Both the position numbers and the translations under genes were made by a program. This document shows positions 22,130-33,049 of a DNA stretch of 64,000 nt, piece after piece. Positions within the stretch are counted from its first letter, which is position 1. Each line of letters starts with the position of its first letter. The notes beneath the pieces were generated by a model. The model saw nothing but the letters and a program-made list of their open reading frames with translations. It was not told the origin of the DNA and did not search any database. Source of the stretch: Schistocephalus solidus (lineage: Eukaryota; Platyhelminthes; Cestoda; Diphyllobothriidea; Diphyllobothriidae); the NCBI GenBank assembly GCA_017591395.1, contig WEDG01005028.1, forward strand, positions 62,001 to 126,000, in the 5' to 3' direction.

Positions 22130-23150
22130 CGCTACAAGGACACTTTGAAGAAATCGCTGAAGCAACTGTAAATCAACCCGGCGACCTGGGTGGACCTTGC
22201 CCAGGATAGAACGGCATGGAGAATATCCGCGAAGACTGGTTCAGCAATCTATGAGGCCAACCGGATCGCCGCCGCCAAGGCCAAAAGAGTGGAACCAAAG
22301 TCACCAGCACCCCAGACCAACATCGTCAATGCCCAGGCCCTGCCAACATGCCCGCGCTGTCAACGCATCTTCCGCGCGTGAATCGGCCTGGTTGGACATA
22401 TTCGGACGCAATGCACTAACAATCCGACAATTCCAACTTCTACGTCAAATTCTGCCAACCCTCCTTCAGACTCCCCTACCCTCAATTCTGGTATCAATTC
22501 CATTACTCCCAATATCATAGAGACAATTTCCCAATACTAATCGCCTGTTACCCCCACCACCGCAACCACCACCACCTTCGCCTTCACTACCACCTCCACC
22601 ACCATCAGCGACGGGGACTCTCTCCTAAACTGTCCTCAATGCGACCGCACATTCACCTCACGTATCGGCCTGGTCGGTCACTTGCGAATCCATCGTAGAA
22701 ACTGGTGAACCAGTGCCTGGAGCACCAAAACACAGCAGAGATCGTCACCTCCGCAGTCCTCACTATCCTCGTGCACTCACTCATCGCATGGGCCTATTCG
22801 ATCACATGCGCATCCATATCAGCGGAATTCACCGCAATGCCGACAAAACCGATACATCATGCACACCCTCCGATCCTGCTATTCTTACCTCCACTGCAAC
22901 CCCCAATACTATGAATGATATCCCCCCAGCCTCTACCGATTTCTCCTGCCCACAATGCGCCCACAACTTCATCTCACGCATCGGCCTGGTCAGTCACCTG
23001 CGAATCCATCGCACGGAGGCTGGTGAAACATTGCCTGGGGCTCCGAAATACAATCGCCGCGCCCGCCTCCACTGCCCTCTCTGCTCTCGCACATTTACAT
23101 ACCGCATGGGCCTATTAGGACACATGCGCCTCCACGAAAACCTCCGGTAA
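22130..23150 (+). pseudogene. C-terminal C2H2 zinc-finger region of RTE LINE, copy 1
   Basis: The RT frame continues through a helical linker (DLAQDRTAWR) to a first finger CPRCQRIF-RA, where a TGA interrupts at about 22379. A Ser/Thr/Pro-rich linker follows, then CPQCDRTFTSRIGLVGHLRIH at about 22635-22700, a finger that has lost its cysteines (SPHYPRALTHRMGLFDHMRI), and two intact fingers near the end: CPQCAHNFISRIGLVSHLRI and CPLCSRTFTYRMGLLGHMRL. The spacing C-x2-C-x(12)-H-x3-H fits C2H2 fingers. The last open segment is 22713-23150. About five fingers in total, probably nucleic-acid binding. Annotators might mistake this for a host zinc-finger gene. Confidence 0.8.
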
Positions 23151-24311
23151 ACCACCGGAGGCTAAGCTAAATCACCGCATACCATCTCCACTAATACATA
23201 GACAACACCCTCACAATCATCATAATGTACCTGATAAAATCACGGTTTCCTAGAAACTGTGGGTTGGAAGGCAGCCAATCTGACGCTTACACCAGACCAC
23301 GCAGTCGGCCCAGTGTATGTGCTGTGTGTGTCGAGTGGCTGACCAGTGGACTGGGAGTCAGACGGCGATGGCTGCTTCATATCCTCTGAGTAACTAAATC
23401 CTGGTGTGTGCGTTATGGGGGCCAGGTCGTGCTGTGGCGTGCGAAGACGGGTACGCCGACCCGTCAGCCAATGTGCCCACTCCCACCTCAGAGTACTGAC
23501 TGGCTTGGATGGTGGTCTGATTGTGGGGGTGGGGGAGAGAGTGAGGTCAACAGCTCAGTGCATTTTCCTCACTATAAACAATCTGACGCACTGGAAACTA
23601 TCAGGGTGCGCTAAAAGCCGTGGCTTGGAAGGTTGCCGACTGAAGGGAAAACTCGGACCGCGTGGTCAGTCCAATGTGTGTTTTGTGTGGAGTGGCTGAC
23701 TGGTGGATTGAGAGTCAGGCTGCAATGGCTCCTTCTTAATGTGGCCATTATGGCACTCCCACTCCGTGGAATCCGAGCCAGGTGTGGTGGTACACCCAGG
23801 GGAGGTTCCGGCCGCGCCAGCCACCTGCACCCTCTCCCATCTCCGGTCTTCTTGACTCTGTCTTTACACCGGGCTCATGTGTGGGAGGAGGAGAGAGTGC
23901 GGTAGCTGCAGCGCAAGGCTACCATCACTGAAAACTAATTCACGCGCAAGTTACCGTCCCTGCACCACCTGGTAAGGAGCATACGGTGGACCACGTCGAA
24001 ATCAACGGTCTAACTGTAATTCCTTTAAACGGGTGAGGTTTCTACTTTCATAAAAGTTGCCCGTAGCAGCGCACTTACCCGCTGCTATTAGCGCCTCCTA
24101 TTCAGGCGCCCACTGTCTTTATGCAATCACGCACAAGATCTCTCATACTAATCATCATCAGTGATTTTTTTACCTAGTCTCCTGGCACGCCCGGACTGAC
24201 TGCTTGGTATGACCAGAGCGTTCGTCTGAATTACGCAAATCATCCCTAAGTTACTGGAGTTTTAGTTATCAGACACGTCTGAGATAAAAGCTATCCTCTT
24301 AACCTTGTTCC

Positions 24312-24444
24312 GCTAAGCCCGAAGGCGAGGAGCATGTGCTTGTTTGCCAGGTCGTTTGACTCTCAATTATTACAGTTTGCATAAACTCTATCTTTCTTTA
24401 TATTAATAATTTTTGATTAGTTATTTTCGTTCATGTTTACAGCA
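24312..24444 (+). repeat. 5' LTR remnant of gypsy element 1
   Basis: Direct repeat of the right end of the LTR at 28564-28784, sharing AAGCCCGAA, GGAGCATGTGCTTGTTTG, CAGGTCGTTTGAC, CTCAATxATTA and the end CGTTCAxGTxTACAxCA. The first 90 or so bases of the LTR are not recognisable here. The sequence following the LTR begins GTGGTGACC, where a tRNA primer site would be. Confidence 0.7.
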
Positions 24445-24584
24445 GTGGTGACCTTTCGACTTTCACGTTTACGCCTTTATTCTATTACTGATATTCACCT
24501 CTTGCATATAGTCCACTTTCTCCAAATCTTACTCCTAAAATACCATCTACGGATGATAATGGCGCCACCACCTCTCTAAATTGA

Positions 24585-25349
24585 TTTTTTTCTCTCCCCG
24601 ACTTCTGGCAGCATGCACCCAAACTTTATTTCTTCCGTATTGAAGCTACCTTTCACTATGCCAACGTTCCACGCGAAATAGACATGCATTATAGATTGGT
24701 TGAGGCTCTTCCTCCCACCATCCTTTCGCAAGTGGTAACATGTTTACGTGACCCTCCATTGGATACCCAATATTCCAAGCTTAAGGCTGAGCTTCTCCGC
24801 CTGATCTTAGTTTCTTATCGCCAGCGTTATCACGCACTCGTAAAAGAGGAGGCATTAGGTGATCGCAAGCAATCGAACCTCCTGTGTCGGATGCGTTCTG
24901 TTATTGGGAACGTGACCATCGACGATAAGTTCTCTAAGGAGATGTTCTTGGAACGTTTGCTAACCTCTGTCCAGACAATTTTGGCCTCCGGCTCAGATGA
25001 TTTAGAGATCTCCAAACTAGCAGAGATGGCAGATCGCATGATCGAGGTGGAGCCCCTGTCTTCCAATACAGTTTCTCAGGTTTCACAGTCTCTAAGTACA
25101 TCCACATCCAACTTGGCCGAGCTCAAGGCACAGATTGCCCAATTAACGGCGGATGTTGCCAAGCTGCAGCTGCGCCGATGTGATGGCCCACCTAGACGTT
25201 CTTGTAGTCGCAACCGTTGTCGTTCATGTTCTCGGCCTAGGACTGCAAATATGTGTAGGTATGATGTAAACTTTGACGATGAGGCAAGATGTTTTGTCCC
25301 ACCCTGTTCCTTCCAGTCTTCACAGGAAAACTCCTCGGCCGGAGAGTAA
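24585..25349 (+). pseudogene. gypsy 1 gag
   Basis: Capsid-like protein. The frame is open from just after a TGA at 24582-24584. It begins DFWQHAPKLYFFRIEATFHY, a typical gag start for this group, continues IDMHYRLVEALPPTILSQVV, and has a basic Arg/Ser-rich stretch near residue 205. It ends with a degenerate zinc-knuckle-like segment (CRYDVNFDDEARCFVPPCSF) that has lost the usual Cys/His pattern. No clear initiator ATG precedes the homologous start; the first ATG in frame is at 24684. Confidence 0.75.
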
Positions 25350-25507
25350 ATGCGGCCAAGCTCTCTGGCGACTCTACCGGTCGCATGTTTTACGTCTGTG
25401 CTATCAAGAGTGGCAGGCGTTTCTTAGTCGAAACTGGTGCTCAAATCAGTGTCATTCCTCCTACCCCCACAGACCGACGTTGCCTAAACCAAGGTCTTTT
25501 CCTTTAG
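25318..25507 (+). pseudogene. gypsy 1 aspartic protease
   Basis: Retropepsin-type domain in the frame next to gag (a frameshift lies near 25318). The active-site block reads RRFLVETGAQISVIPP, so the catalytic Asp of D-T/S-G is replaced by Glu (GAA at 25430-25432). The frame decays after 25507, and 25510-25800 holds only scattered remnants. Confidence 0.75.
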
Positions 25508-25799
25508 GCCGTAAACTCTTCCCCCATCGCAACTTTTGGATCCCTCTCCCTTGACATAGTTCTCAGACGAATCTTCCCTTGGCTCTTGATAGTGACTGAG
25601 GTTCTTACTGCTATTCTTGGGGCTGGCTTTCTAGTTGCTTTTTTCGACTTCATGATCGCACCACTACCCTCTCTGCAAAGGGCTTTCACCCATCCCCCGT
25701 TTCCAACTTTCTGTACTTGACCAGAATCCCGACTGTCCATTTTGTCAACGTTTAACGAAATGTCCTAGTCTTACTAAGCCCCATTTTTCTGATTCCTCA

Positions 25800-27073
25800 T
25801 TGACCTATGATGTAGTCCATCATATAATAACGACTGGTCTTCCCGTTTTCTCTCGGCTCCACCGACTTGCTCTCACACATCTTGTGGCTGTCAAAGCCGA
25901 ATTTGACCATATATTGCAGTTAGGGATTATTACACAGTCTGACAGTCCCTGGCCATCTCTATTGCACATGGTTCCTAAACCACAGATGGATGATTTGTGG
26001 CCTTGCAGTGACTATAGAGCCCTCAATAATATCACCATGCCCGATCGTTACCCGGTTTCTCATCTTCAGGACTTTGCTAGAGCCCGTTCTGTTAAAACCA
26101 TTTTCTCGAAGATCGACTTGGTCCGGGCTTTTCATCAAATTCCGATTGTGGCTGAGGACATTCCCAAAACGGCAGTGATGACACGTTTTGGCTTATTCGA
26201 GTTTCTCCGTATACCTTTTAATCTTCAAAATGCCGCACAGACTTTCCAGCGCTTAATTGACCGTGTTCTACGTGGTCCCCTTTTTGTCTTTGTATATATC
26301 GTTGATTTGTTGGTCGCCAGTCGGGATGCTGATGAACATCTTCACCGCCTTACTTTACTTTTCGACCGATTCCAGAAGTATGGTGTTACCTTGCACCCTG
26401 CCAACTGTGTCCTAGGAGCAACTTCCCTTGAGCTCTTAGGTCATCAGATTGACTCCAACGTCATTCGTACTCTTCCCTCAAAGGTCGTTGCTATTCGGAA
26501 CTTTGCAACGCCCACCTCAAAGCATCAACTGCAGCGGTTCCTTCGGATGGTCAACTTTTATTACCGGTTCCTCCCAAACCATTCCGAATCCATCCTCCCA
26601 CTGACTAGTCTCCATGCCGGTTCTAAGCGTACCTTTGAACTTACACCAGCAGCCCACACGTCATTTGAGCAGGTAAACCTTTTTTGGCTTACGCTACCCT
26701 CCTGACTCACTTTCACGAGGGCGCATCCATATCTCTAATGGTCGATGCTTCCAATGTTGCTGTTGACGCGGTCCTCCAACAACGTCTCCCAGACTCCACT
26801 GTGCTTTTGGCTTTCTTTTCAAAGAAACTATCCAAGGCCGAGAACCGCTACAACACATTCGGGCGTTAACTTTTTGACGTTTACCTTGCCGTGAAGCACT
26901 TCCGGAATTTACTGGAAGGTCGAGAGTTCACAATATTTACAGACCACAAGCCACTAACCTTCGCTTTACTTTCGCAATCCAACAAACTTAATCCCGATAG
27001 ACAGGACAATGGGACTATATTTCACAGTTCACTTCAGACTTTCGTCACATTGACGAATCACGGATTGAGGTGA
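25800..27073 (+). pseudogene. gypsy 1 reverse transcriptase and RNase H
   Basis: RT blocks in order: LGIITQSDSPWPSLLHMVPK, WPCSDYRALNNITMPDRYPV, FSKIDLVRAFHQIPI, FGLFEFLRIPFNLQNAAQTF, and the catalytic block FVYIVDLLVAS at about 26290-26315, where the usual Y-x-D-D has become Y-I-V-D (GTT at 26301-26303). RNase H follows with LMVDASNVAVDAVLQQ and ENRYNTFGR, then a TAA at 26867-26869 in place of the conserved Glu codon, then REFTIFTDHKPLTFAL. The RNase H frame starts at 26684 and overlaps the end of the RT frame, so a frameshift separates them. Another frameshift lies near 27000. Confidence 0.85.
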
Positions 27074-28405
27074 CTGATGCCCTGTCCAAGCCCTCTATCG
27101 CTCACCTCCAGCTTTCTCCTGGGATAGACCTCGCCGAGATGACCTCTGAACAACGCCGTGTTGGTTCGCCCTGTAACGAGAATGTTTCCGGACTCTACCT
27201 CCAGGAGCTACCACTCACTACTGGCAACGGCAAAAATTATATGTGACGTCTCCACCCCATCCCACCGTCGCTTTGTGCCGCCATCTCACCGCCATAAAGT
27301 CTTCTCCCTGCACAACCTTTCTCGCCCTGCAAGTCGAGCTACTGAAAAGCTGGTTTCCGACCGCTTCGCCTGGCCTGGGATGCACAAAGGCTTGAAAGCT
27401 TGGACGCGGGCTTGTCGCGGATGTCAACGGAGCGACGTCCAGTGGCACAACAAGTTCCCCATCGGCTCATTTTCCGGCCCTGGTGAAAGGTTCAGCCACG
27501 TCCACCTGGATATTGTAGACCTCCTGCCTCTGTCCAGCGGTTGTTCCTATCTCCTCACTTATGTGGGTCGATTCACCCGGTGACCGGAAGCTATGCCTCT
27601 GCCCGTTGTTGGAGCTTCAATGGTGGTCAAGGCTTTCCTCTGTCTTTGGGTTACCATTTTCGGTTTTGACTGCGGTGCACAATATGAATGTAACCTCTTC
27701 CAGTCTCTCCTCTCCTTGTTAGGCTGTACCCGCATTCACACGATAGCCTATCACCCGGTCACCAACGGGATGGTCAAGCAGTTTCACCGCCAGCTGAAGG
27801 CCTCCCTACTTGCCACGAACGATCTTGAGAACTGGACGGATCATCCTCTCTTGGTCCTTTTGGGCATCTGCTTCGCTCTCAAGTCGAACCTTGACTGTTC
27901 CGCCTCTGAACTGGTTTACGGCGCCATTATTCGACTTCCTGGTGAGATTATCTCATCAACCCCTCAAGGTGTTCTCGAGGATCTTACCAACTTGCTACAC
28001 CGCCTCCGGCAGTTTATGTGGACGCTTTCTCCGGTTCCGCCCAGGTCCTGCGTCTCCGAGTCTTACATTGAGAAAGGCTTGGCAACCTGCTCTCACGTCT
28101 ATCTCCGATGTGATCGAGTCCGTCGGCCATTAGGACCGCCCTATGATGGTCCATTCCGGGTCATCTCTCAAGGGGCGAAGACCTTCCGCATCCATCTTGG
28201 AACTCGTGAGGAGGTTGTGAGGGTGGACCGCCTCAAAGCTGCTGTCCCGAACACTCAGCAGGACAAGTCATGTGGTACCCTACCTCCTGCTCCTTCACCT
28301 CTCCGACCCTCTATTCTACCGTCCCGCATATTCCCTCTTCCCCCCATATCCGGCACCATAAACTGTCACCAAATCCAACTCCAACACTCCATCCACGAGG
28401 TATAA
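27050..28405 (+). pseudogene. gypsy 1 integrase
   Basis: Connection region (EVTDALSKPSIAHLQLSPGI), then an HHCC zinc-binding region (HRHKVFSLHNLSRPASRATEK with ACRGCQRSD), then the DDE core. The first Asp is in VHLDIVDLLPLSSGCSYLLT. The second lies in FGFDCGAQYEC (normally TDRGAQFES). The catalytic Glu of NGMVExFHRQLK is Lys here (NGMVKQFHRQLK). A TGA at about 27581 replaces the Trp of the RFTRWPEA block and splits the core. The C-terminal GPY-like region (LGPPYDGPFRVI, FRIHLGTREEVVRVDRLKAA) is preserved. Frameshift near 27160. Confidence 0.8.
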
Positions 28406-28563
28406 TCACTCTTCGGCAATGCAACCTGTATATATCACCCGCAGTGGTCGGCACGTTCATTTTCCTGATCGGTTAGTCACTCGCTTCTTTTAGACTGGTA
28501 CACATCCTTCGGCGTCATTTCACGCCGCCCTCCGGTCTCGGTGGGTGGGGAGGGGAGGGGTAC

Positions 28564-28784
28564 TGTACCGAGATGTCAGACTATCTCACCTTCAGCTAAC
28601 TGTTCATACTTTGTTAACTGAACTGTTTGTTTTACGGGACAGAAACAACGGACTAAGCCCGAACGCGGGGAGCATGTGCTTGTTTGTCAGGTCGTTTGAC
28701 CCTCAATCATTAAATCTTGCATAAACTCTGTCATGCCTTAGATTAATTATTTGGGATAAGTTATCGTCGTTCACGTCTACAACA
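28564..28784 (+). repeat. 3' LTR of gypsy element 1
   Basis: About 221 bp, beginning TGTACCGAGATGTC immediately after a G-rich tract (polypurine primer) and ending GTCTACAACA. Its right half matches 24312-24444. Confidence 0.7.
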
Positions 28785-28859
28785 GGTTCACCAGCTTACC
28801 TATGCCTAATCTAGAGCAGTCTATATTTCGTCAATTTCAAATACAGTATGCGACTTTTG

Positions 28860-29310
28860 GGTTGCAAGGTGACGAAAATTACTAAAGATGGCCAACCAGC
28901 GTTCAAAAGCTTTGGAATGAACAAGATACAAAAAAATAATCTTAGGTTTTTTTCGAAATACCAACTAATTTAAGAAGAACTTAAGATTTCGAAAACGTCA
29001 CAAGAATCGATCTAAATGAGATAACTTAAGTTTAAAATGTACAGAAAGTTTGTCCATGCAAAAAAAACTAGTAAATGAATCAGCACAATTTGAATTAGGT
29101 TCTAAAATAGTCCTTTGGTGAAGGCTGCACTTAAGGATCTTTCAAGAATAAGTTTTTTTTGTAGATTAACCATTTAAACGGCTTTTAGTTGAAGTGTAAA
29201 TTCTAAAACGGTTTCACGAAAATCAGGCTGTTTATTTTTCAGTTTTCACATTGATTGAGATGCGTTTGACTAAGGCAAACAGGTTTTTACTTGATTGTGC
29301 CGATATGGAT
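28860..29310 (+). repeat. diverged AT-rich dispersed repeat, copy 2
   Basis: Homologue of 6420-6830. Ends a few dozen bases before the inverted repeat that bounds the Penelope-like element B, so it may be a former flank or part of that element. Confidence 0.5.
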
Positions 29311-29683
29311 GTCACAAGGTTAGGCAAGGCAAGTAGAGAAAACGGGCAGTATTTTATTTGAAACATTGTTTTCCCACAATGAATTTGAACAAGGTAAAGG
29401 CGGATAAATAAGCAGTATTTAATGATGTCATAAAATTTCGTGACCTCTTATTCAATTGCATACGGTCATTACCAATTAATAATTCAAAATAAATTGTCCA
29501 ATTATACATCGACCTAGAGGACTGAAACTTTATAGGTAAACAAAGCATAAATGTGGGTCTGATAAATGCGGGTTCACATCGTGAGGGGAAAAATGGGGCC
29601 GGAAAACTTATCTGAGAAAACCAGTTCAGATTTCAGTAAAAATGTGTCAAGCGTGATTAACACTGCAACGCGCGGGATAACAG

Positions 29684-30950
29684 TCATGCGTGGGGAAGGG
29701 GAATGAGAGCTGCGTACAGAGTTCTGGTTTTTTTTCTCCGTATTGCAGCTGCCTCTGTGGAGCACAGGGGACGCCCAGTTGTCGCCCGAAATACGACCTT
29801 AAATGCAGCCCTTGGGTCCACCAGGTGCTTTGTATTTGAACTCCTGGGTATCTTATTTTCCGCCCTTAGCAGCCATTTCGGCATGTGTTAAGCTGACCGA
29901 GTTGTCAACTGCCTTTGCGTGCGCCCAATGTATTTGCCACCGCAACTGCATGTAAACTGATAAATAAAATTTGATGTGGCGTGCGTAGGCAGAATGACAT
30001 TGGTCGGTCTAGCTGCTATAGCCGTGGTGGTGTTTATAAACAACAACTTAGAGGCGGCGTACGTTCGTTCAATCCTGCATCGAAGTCGTCTCTTTATCAT
30101 ATTTGACACATTCTCACCTTGAAAAGGGAGATAGATGCTTACCGGCTTTCTTGGTACGGATATTTCGGTAGGAATTTCTTCTCTGAGACGGCCATACTTA
30201 TTGATGAATTTCCCCGGATACCCGTTTACAAGAAAGACATTCTCCAGGAAACTGATCTCATCATCGATTTTATCTGATTAACAAATTCTAATGGCTCTAG
30301 TGAACAGGCACAAAACCAAATTTCGCTTTCTCTGAATTGGAACAAAACTGAGGAAATGCATGTATAGACCTCTCCAAGCGGTTTTTCTATAGAGGGACCT
30401 TTGAATGGAACCATCTGCCCGCCTACGTACAAGAACGTCTACGAAAGGCAATGTGTTATGCTTCTCATGCTCGATCGTAAATTTGATCTTTGTGTGTACC
30501 ATGTTCATAACCGTCGGTAGTAATTCTCCATCATTTGGACTGTTCACCATGGCGAAAATGTCATCCACATATCGTCTATAGAATGTGGTTTGTTGTAAGT
30601 TTTGGCCTAATTTTCGCTCGAGGTTTGACAGGAAGATGTCCGCTAGGACTGGCCCTAATGGAATGCTCATAACTACACCGTCGATCTATCGATACAACTG
30701 TCCGTTGAACCGTAACTGCACATATTTTGTGCATATTTGCAGTATTTCCCGAAATTGCGCTGGTTCCAGGCATGTATCGACCGGATGCTCACAAATTATG
30801 TCAATGGTTTCATCCAATGGTACGTTTGTGAACAGGCTCTGCACGTCAAGTGGGATCATGTGCTGACTAAGTATATTTTCATTCTTTAACACATCTACGA
30901 ATGAGAAGGCGTCCTTTTGGGTGTAAGCAGTTAGGTTGCGCCTGATTGGT
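29684..30950 (-). pseudogene. Penelope-like reverse transcriptase plus GIY-YIG endonuclease, element B
   Basis: RT region: LTAYTQKDAFSFVDVLKNEN, MIPLDVQSLFTNVPLDETI, SIPLGPVLADIFLSNLERK, the catalytic RRYVDDIFAMV at about 30555-30575, HNTLPFVDVLVRR. Then the linker NGYPGKFINKYGRL and YLPFQGENVSNMIKRRL. The endonuclease begins FIYQFTCSCGGKYIGRTQRQL (GIY-YIG core, Cys pair ahead of YIGRT) and continues HMPKWLLRAENK, SSNTKHLVD, EAAAIRRKK. Everything from 30892 to 29684 shares one frame. Premature stops fall just before IDGVV (about 30685), at about 30277 and at about 29887. These enzymes would copy RNA primed at a nicked target. Confidence 0.85.
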
Positions 30951-31476
30951 TCAATTTATTATAATACCCATGGGGCGAGTCTATGTGCGGTGAACTCCTC
31001 ATTTAATAAAATTGGTCATAATCCTACTCCTGACTTATACAATTTTGGTAACCCATACAGCCTGGGAACATGTGAACCCACAGGCCTAAGACATGCGGCC
31101 ACGTTCTCTTCTATTATTTGCCTCTCAAGTAACGATTTAACCTTTTCCCAATGCGGTCTTCAAGCGCTTTTGTATCTTCTTTCTCATGGGTCTCAGAATA
31201 AAATTTGCTAGAGTCACTCAATACTGATTCCATCCTACCTACGTCATCGGTCTTGTTTAGAATCACGACACCGCTTCCCTTGTCAGGTCTCGAGATAACG
31301 AGATCAATAGTTTTACGTAGGTCATTTAGAACCGAGAGGTGTTGCTTCGTTAATAGTGAGTGCTGCGTAATCGAGGATTTTCTGTGCTGATAAGCGATAT
31401 CAACGAATTTCGCTTTTAGCCATCTCGCATTGTCTTTTCACGTCGGTCTTAGGTCTGACAACGGGTGATATAGGTT

Positions 31477-31752
31477 TTAGAATTGGGCTTCAGTCTCCGT
31501 CTGGTCTATTTTTCGTCTTGTTACACAAAATTTAAGCTCTAAAGAAAGGGCTTCGGCTTGCGGTTTAGTCATTGTTAAATGCGACATGTTAACAATGTAG
31601 TCCTCCGGATTTATTGGAAATGATTCGTCTACAAGTTTTGCGCTTAGCTGCTTGATTAGATCAGCGTGGAGTGATTGCTTTATCTTAGCTTGCAAGTTTG
31701 AACCATGTTTAACGAACAATAACCAACATATCAGGCTCACTGAATCCATCAA
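31477..31752 (-). pseudogene. Penelope-like N-terminal region, element B
   Basis: A 91-codon open stretch upstream of the RT in the same element. It includes KIKQSLHADLIKQLSAKLV, INPEDYIVNMSHLTMTK and AEALSLELKFCV, consistent with the poorly conserved N-terminal part of Penelope-like polyproteins. It is in a different frame from the RT, and about 580 bp of decayed coding sequence lies between. Confidence 0.5.
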
Positions 31753-33049
31753 TGCTTTAACTGGTCTAATTGGCAGTGCATTTGTGAGAGGGAATGTTTA
31801 AACTCCTTTTACTTCGAAAGGGTGAGACGGTCAAGATTTGTAGGGCGGGGCGTAGGGCATTTCTTCGGAAGGTTTTAATTAGTTGGTGGGGTAAGTCCGG
31901 TTATGCCTGCATGACTGAAGGAATTCATATCTAGTCTTTTCGCGGGTGATCTTGCTGTTTTTGCTTTGTTTACCTATCACGTTTTATCCCTCTAGGTCGA
32001 GGTATAATTGTACAGTTTACCTTGAATTATTTATAGGCGATGACCGTATGCAGTTGAATAAGAGGTCACGAAATTGTATGACGTCATTAAATTCTGCTTA
32101 TTTCGTCACCTTTGGCTTCCTGAGTATTTTATTTGTCGACAATGTATCGTCTCTATTTCCTTCATCAGGTCTAACGAGAGAGGCCACGTACTGTATGTCT
32201 GGTAGTCACTGACATAGAGATTAATGTAGCTTTGTTCCTCCAGATTATTTTTAGAACCAGACTGGTTTTATTATGCTATGGCCGATCCGGTAAAAGGCTG
32301 GCGTTTAAATTTGGTTATTTGCGAGACCTTCAGTCCATCTAAACCCTAGGCGAAGACCGCGGGCCTCGTGGTAGTGAAAGGAAGAAAGTTTCGTTTGAGG
32401 ACAGAGTCTTTTTGGTGGATGCATGGCAGCCTGCTGTCGCGTTCGCCTGCGCGGCAGTCCTCAGTCCGTCAAACATTCCCCGGCCAATTGTTTGCGTGCA
32501 TGGTTGGGAACCGGCCTGGGAAAGCTTGACGTTGTAGGGGTTTGAGCAGTGCTCGTACTCACCACACCCAGCTCCCTTTTGGAGAAGAAGTGGAAAGCTA
32601 TATAATTCGTGTATTCTGCACAGAGTCTCAGTGGTGGTTAGGGGCCCCAACGCGTGAGCATCTTTGGGCCTGCGCGCGCGCGTCTGTCCGCTAGAGTGAT
32701 TTGGACAAGTGAGTAAGCCTCATGTGAGTCAGCCGGTGTCCGCTTGATCAGTGGATTGAGCGATAGCAGTTTGTAGGCGCCGGTGATTGGCTGTCCCAGA
32801 TGCTGAATGAATGCAGTCGGATAGCTCGAGAACTGTGATCACGTGACCTCTTGTGCGCCGTGAGCACCAGAGGTGGGAGGTGCTACAACGCCAATCGACG
32901 CTGCCCCCTTTGGTGCTTGGCTGGCTACCTCACCGTGAAGCACCTCCGACACTTCCTTAAGGGCAGAAACTTCACCATCTTCATGGACCACAGGCCCCTC
33001 TCCCTCGCCATCGCGCTTACATTCTAACAATCTTAACCCAGGGGAGACC

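Larger units (their letters stand above)
18628..24030 (+). mobile_element. RTE-type LINE with zinc-finger tail, copy 1
   Basis: A near full-length non-LTR retrotransposon. It has a GC-rich 5' leader (18628-19216), an AP endonuclease, an RT, a C-terminal C2H2 zinc-finger region ending at 23150, and a roughly 880-bp tail containing two related modules (23245-23385 and 23605-23745) and a purine-rich unit (23745-24030). A second copy lies inverted at 34840-39660 and matches from the leader through the tail, which defines these ends. There is no LTR, and no target-site duplication was found. EN plus RT without an upstream ORF1 fits the RTE clade, which also gave rise to the craniofacial development protein 2 gene in ruminants. 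Several nonsense and frameshift mutations make it inactive. Confidence 0.8.
24312..28784 (+). mobile_element. Ty3/gypsy LTR retrotransposon 1
   Basis: The order LTR, gag, protease, RT, RNase H, integrase, purine-rich tract (about 28535-28562, G-rich) and LTR defines a Ty3/gypsy element of about 4.5 kb. All four enzymatic regions can be read, but each carries stops, frameshifts or substituted catalytic residues, so this copy is inactive. No envelope gene follows integrase. It sits directly after the RTE LINE copy 1 tail. Confidence 0.85.
29345..32165 (-). mobile_element. Penelope-like element B between inverted repeats
   Basis: About 2.8 kb. The left inverted repeat (29345-29550) and the right one (31955-32165) are reverse complements of about 200 bp. 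Shared blocks include GCTTTGTTTACCTAT, CTCTAGGTCGA, GACCGTATGCA and TTGAATAAGAGGTCACGAAA. Between them, on the minus strand, are an N-terminal region, an RT and a GIY-YIG endonuclease in the order expected for Penelope-like elements. Terminal repeats in inverted orientation are a known arrangement for this class. The RT-endonuclease frame stays in one register for about 1.2 kb with only three premature stops. Confidence 0.8.

Noticed and set aside
22190..23150. Host C2H2 zinc-finger gene
   Set aside because: The fingers continue the LINE RT frame and the same arrangement occurs in the inverted second copy.
24312..28784. Endogenous retrovirus with envelope
   Set aside because: Nothing resembling an envelope gene lies between integrase and the 3' LTR; it is a plain Ty3/gypsy retrotransposon.
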